From contig USDC01000037.1 in the NCBI GenBank assembly GCA_900553435.1, forward strand, positions 1 through 6,670: a DNA stretch of 6,670 nucleotides, read 5' to 3'. The notes below the pieces were generated by a model, which saw only the letters and a list, made by a program, of their open reading frames with translations, was not told the origin of the DNA and searched no databases. The stretch comes from an uncultured Mycoplasmatota bacterium (GTDB lineage: Bacteria > Bacillota_I > Bacilli_A > RF39 > UBA660). Below are positions 5,495-6,670 of the stretch, piece after piece (within the stretch, counting starts at the first letter, position 1; the number at the start of each line of letters is the position of its first letter). The translations under genes and the position numbers were made by a program.

Positions 5495-6346
5495 ATGACA
5501 AAGGGTGATATTTATACAAAAGAAATAATAGAAAGAATATTAAAAGAAGGCAGTTGGGATAAAAATCCAAGACCAAAATATAGTGATGGAACACCTGCAT
5601 ATACACTTAGTGTTAATCATGGAATGTGTACTTATGATTTAAATAAGGGAGAGACACCACTAATTACATTAAGACCAATCGCAATTAAAAGTAGTATTGG
5701 AGAATTATTATGGATTTATCAAAAGGAATCTAATGATATTAAACTATTAAAAGAAAAATATGGTGTTTCTTGGTGGAATGAATGGGATATTGGAAATGAT
5801 ACGGTTGGTTCGGTTTATGGTGAGACTGTTAGAAGACATAATCTAGTAAAAAATTTGATTAATGGATTGAAAAATGATCCAGATGGAAGAAGACATATAA
5901 TCTGTTTATGGCAAGAAGATGATTTTTTAGATAAACATGGATTAAAACCTTGTGCATTTATGACGCAATGGAATATTAGACATGATAAAGATGGTAATGA
6001 TTATTTAGATATGTGTCTAACTCAAAGAAGTAGTGATTTTTTAACTGCTGGGTGCATTAATCAAGTTCAATATGTTGTTTTTCAATATATGATTGCAAAA
6101 CATCTAGGATTAAAACCAGGAAGATTTACATGGTTTTATAACAATATTCAAATATATGATAGACATTTAGCACAAGCAAAAGAAATGTTAGAAAGAGAAA
6201 GTGTAGATTGTAATCCGAAAATAGTTTTAAATGAGGATAAAAATAATTTTTATGATTTTGAAGTAGAAGATGTAAAAATTGTTGATTATCCAAGGGAATT
6301 AATAAGAACTAAAAACCCAAATATGAAGTTTGATATAGGAATATAA
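5495..6346 (+). CDS. thyA: Thymidylate synthase, divergent ThyA
   Basis: ThyA methylates dUMP to dTMP using methylene-tetrahydrofolate, releasing dihydrofolate, in the cytoplasm. It has 283 residues, within the bacterial range (264-316). Visible landmarks: GELLW with Glu70, WWNEW (93-97), VYGE with Tyr108, DPDGRRHI with the phosphate-binding Arg132-Arg133, LKPC with the nucleophile Cys153, and TQRSSD (176-181, Arg178 and Asp181). Asn189 stands at the dUMP-selecting position and Tyr221 at the conserved H-x-Y tyrosine. Oddities against the E. coli enzyme: the LGLPFN block reads TAGCIN (184-189), the His of H-x-Y is Gln219, and the C-terminus is FDIGI rather than PVAI. These mark a divergent branch but all core catalytic residues remain. 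No dihydrofolate reductase gene follows within the window. It is translated from a strong site directly after the nucleotidyltransferase gene. Confidence 0.95.
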   Translation: MTKGDIYTKEIIERILKEGSWDKNPRPKYSDGTPAYTLSVNHGMCTYDLNKGETPLITLRPIAIKSSIGELLWIYQKESNDIKLLKEKYGVSWWNEWDIGNDTVGSVYGETVRRHNLVKNLINGLKNDPDGRRHIICLWQEDDFLDKHGLKPCAFMTQWNIRHDKDGNDYLDMCLTQRSSDFLTAGCINQVQYVVFQYMIAKHLGLKPGRFTWFYNNIQIYDRHLAQAKEMLERESVDCNPKIVLNEDKNNFYDFEVEDVKIVDYPRELIRTKNPNMKFDIGI

Positions 6347-6373
6347 AAATAAGTGATTATTAAAAAAGTTGTT

Positions 6374-6388
6374 TCTACAAAATGTAGA
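6374..6388 (+). repeat. Short hairpin after thyA
   Basis: TCTACA (6374-6379), loop AAA, TGTAGA (6383-6388). No T run follows on the + strand, so termination is doubtful. It lies just upstream of the next promoter and could be an operator, or a chance repeat in AT-rich DNA. Confidence 0.35.
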
Positions 6389-6408
6389 GAATATATGCTT
6401 CATGGTTA

Positions 6409-6417
6409 TGTTATAAT
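6409..6417 (+). promoter_or_regulatory. Extended -10 promoter of the final gene
   Basis: TGT-TATAAT is followed by a T run, with no good -35 at 17 bases (GAATAT). It sits 17 bases before the ATG at 6435, so the leader is very short. The surrounding 19 bases are identical to those at the tRNA-Leu promoter (3099-3117). Confidence 0.65.
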
Positions 6418-6434
6418 TTTTTTAGGAGAGAAAT

Positions 6435-6670
6435 ATGGAAGATTTAAAAAAAGAATACGATGATATAATTTTTTTAAGAAAAAAAATTATTAGAGAACTA
6501 AAAGCACTAGAAGAAAATAAAATAGTTATGAGATATAAAAGATTAGAATCAGAAAATAATTTTTTATTTAATAAAGAACTTCAATTACACGAAGAATTGA
6601 AGAAAAAAGAGTACGAATCATGTAATCATATTTGGATAATCGCTGAAGAAACTTGTGATGGTTATGATTT
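6435..6670 (+). CDS. Small coiled-coil protein with Cys/His motif (3' end outside window)
   Basis: The first 78 codons of an unrecognised protein, running off the window edge. The start ATG 6435 has AGGAGA (6424-6429) five bases upstream and its own promoter. Residues 1 to about 60 are highly charged with regularly spaced hydrophobic residues (FLRKKIIRELKALEEN, then KELQLHEELKKKE), suggesting a long helix or coiled coil. Then comes ESCNHIWIIAEETCDGYDF. CNH followed by another Cys nine residues later suggests the start of a zinc-binding tail, but the second half of any such site would lie beyond the window. I recall similar short proteins in uncultured gut Bacillota, without a known function. 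Confidence 0.7.
   Translation, partial: MEDLKKEYDDIIFLRKKIIRELKALEENKIVMRYKRLESENNFLFNKELQLHEELKKKEYESCNHIWIIAEETCDGYD

Noticed and set aside
1..6670. CRISPR array, insertion sequence or riboswitch
   Set aside because: No regularly spaced repeats, transposase motifs, terminal repeats or conserved riboswitch cores were seen on reading either strand.

Overview
The window comes from a very AT-rich, endospore-forming member of the Bacillota. It carries a minimal spoVA cluster (C-D-Eb), the ScpA/ScpB partners of SMC, Shine-Dalgarno sequences of the AGGAGG/AGGTGAT type and strong extended -10 promoters. Translation looks like ordinary code 11: TAA and TGA both end genes and Trp is TGG. The style fits uncultured gut Bacilli or Clostridia, but the window alone does not settle the lineage.

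Layout, all on the + strand. Positions 1-1752 hold spoVAC (5' end cut off by the window), spoVAD and spoVAEb, packed with overlapping ends and closed by a hairpin terminator at 1751-1775. Positions 1786-3086 hold scpA and scpB, preceded by their own likely promoter. A tRNA-Leu(CAA) gene with encoded CCA lies at 3120-3204, between a strong extended -10 promoter and two hairpins. Positions 3205-3460 have no convincing gene. Positions 3461-3741 are the decayed front of a P-loop ATPase of the AAA_14/DUF4143 kind. Then come an ADP-ribosylglycohydrolase (DraG-like) at 3769-4551, and a two-gene unit at 4692-6346: an orphan Pol-beta-fold nucleotidyltransferase followed 11 bases later by a divergent thymidylate synthase. 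The start of a coiled-coil small protein begins at 6435 and runs off the end.

How the genes work together: SpoVAC/D/Eb form the spore inner-membrane dipicolinic-acid channel complex. ScpA and ScpB complete the SMC condensin. The tRNA and everything downstream belong to separate transcription units. No functional partnership between the ADP-ribosyl hydrolase, the nucleotidyltransferase and ThyA can be proved from sequence.

The most striking observations are lesions at key codons. spoVAD seems to begin at ATA (422-424), where one G-to-A change would remove ATG yet keep the spoVAC stop codon. scpB has an in-frame TAA at 2910-2912, with a well-conserved family C-terminus continuing in the same frame to 3086. 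The ATPase gene has a nonsense codon, a one-base deletion and a truncation. I found no clear new multi-gene system; the segment 3461-5483 is the best place to look for accessory function.
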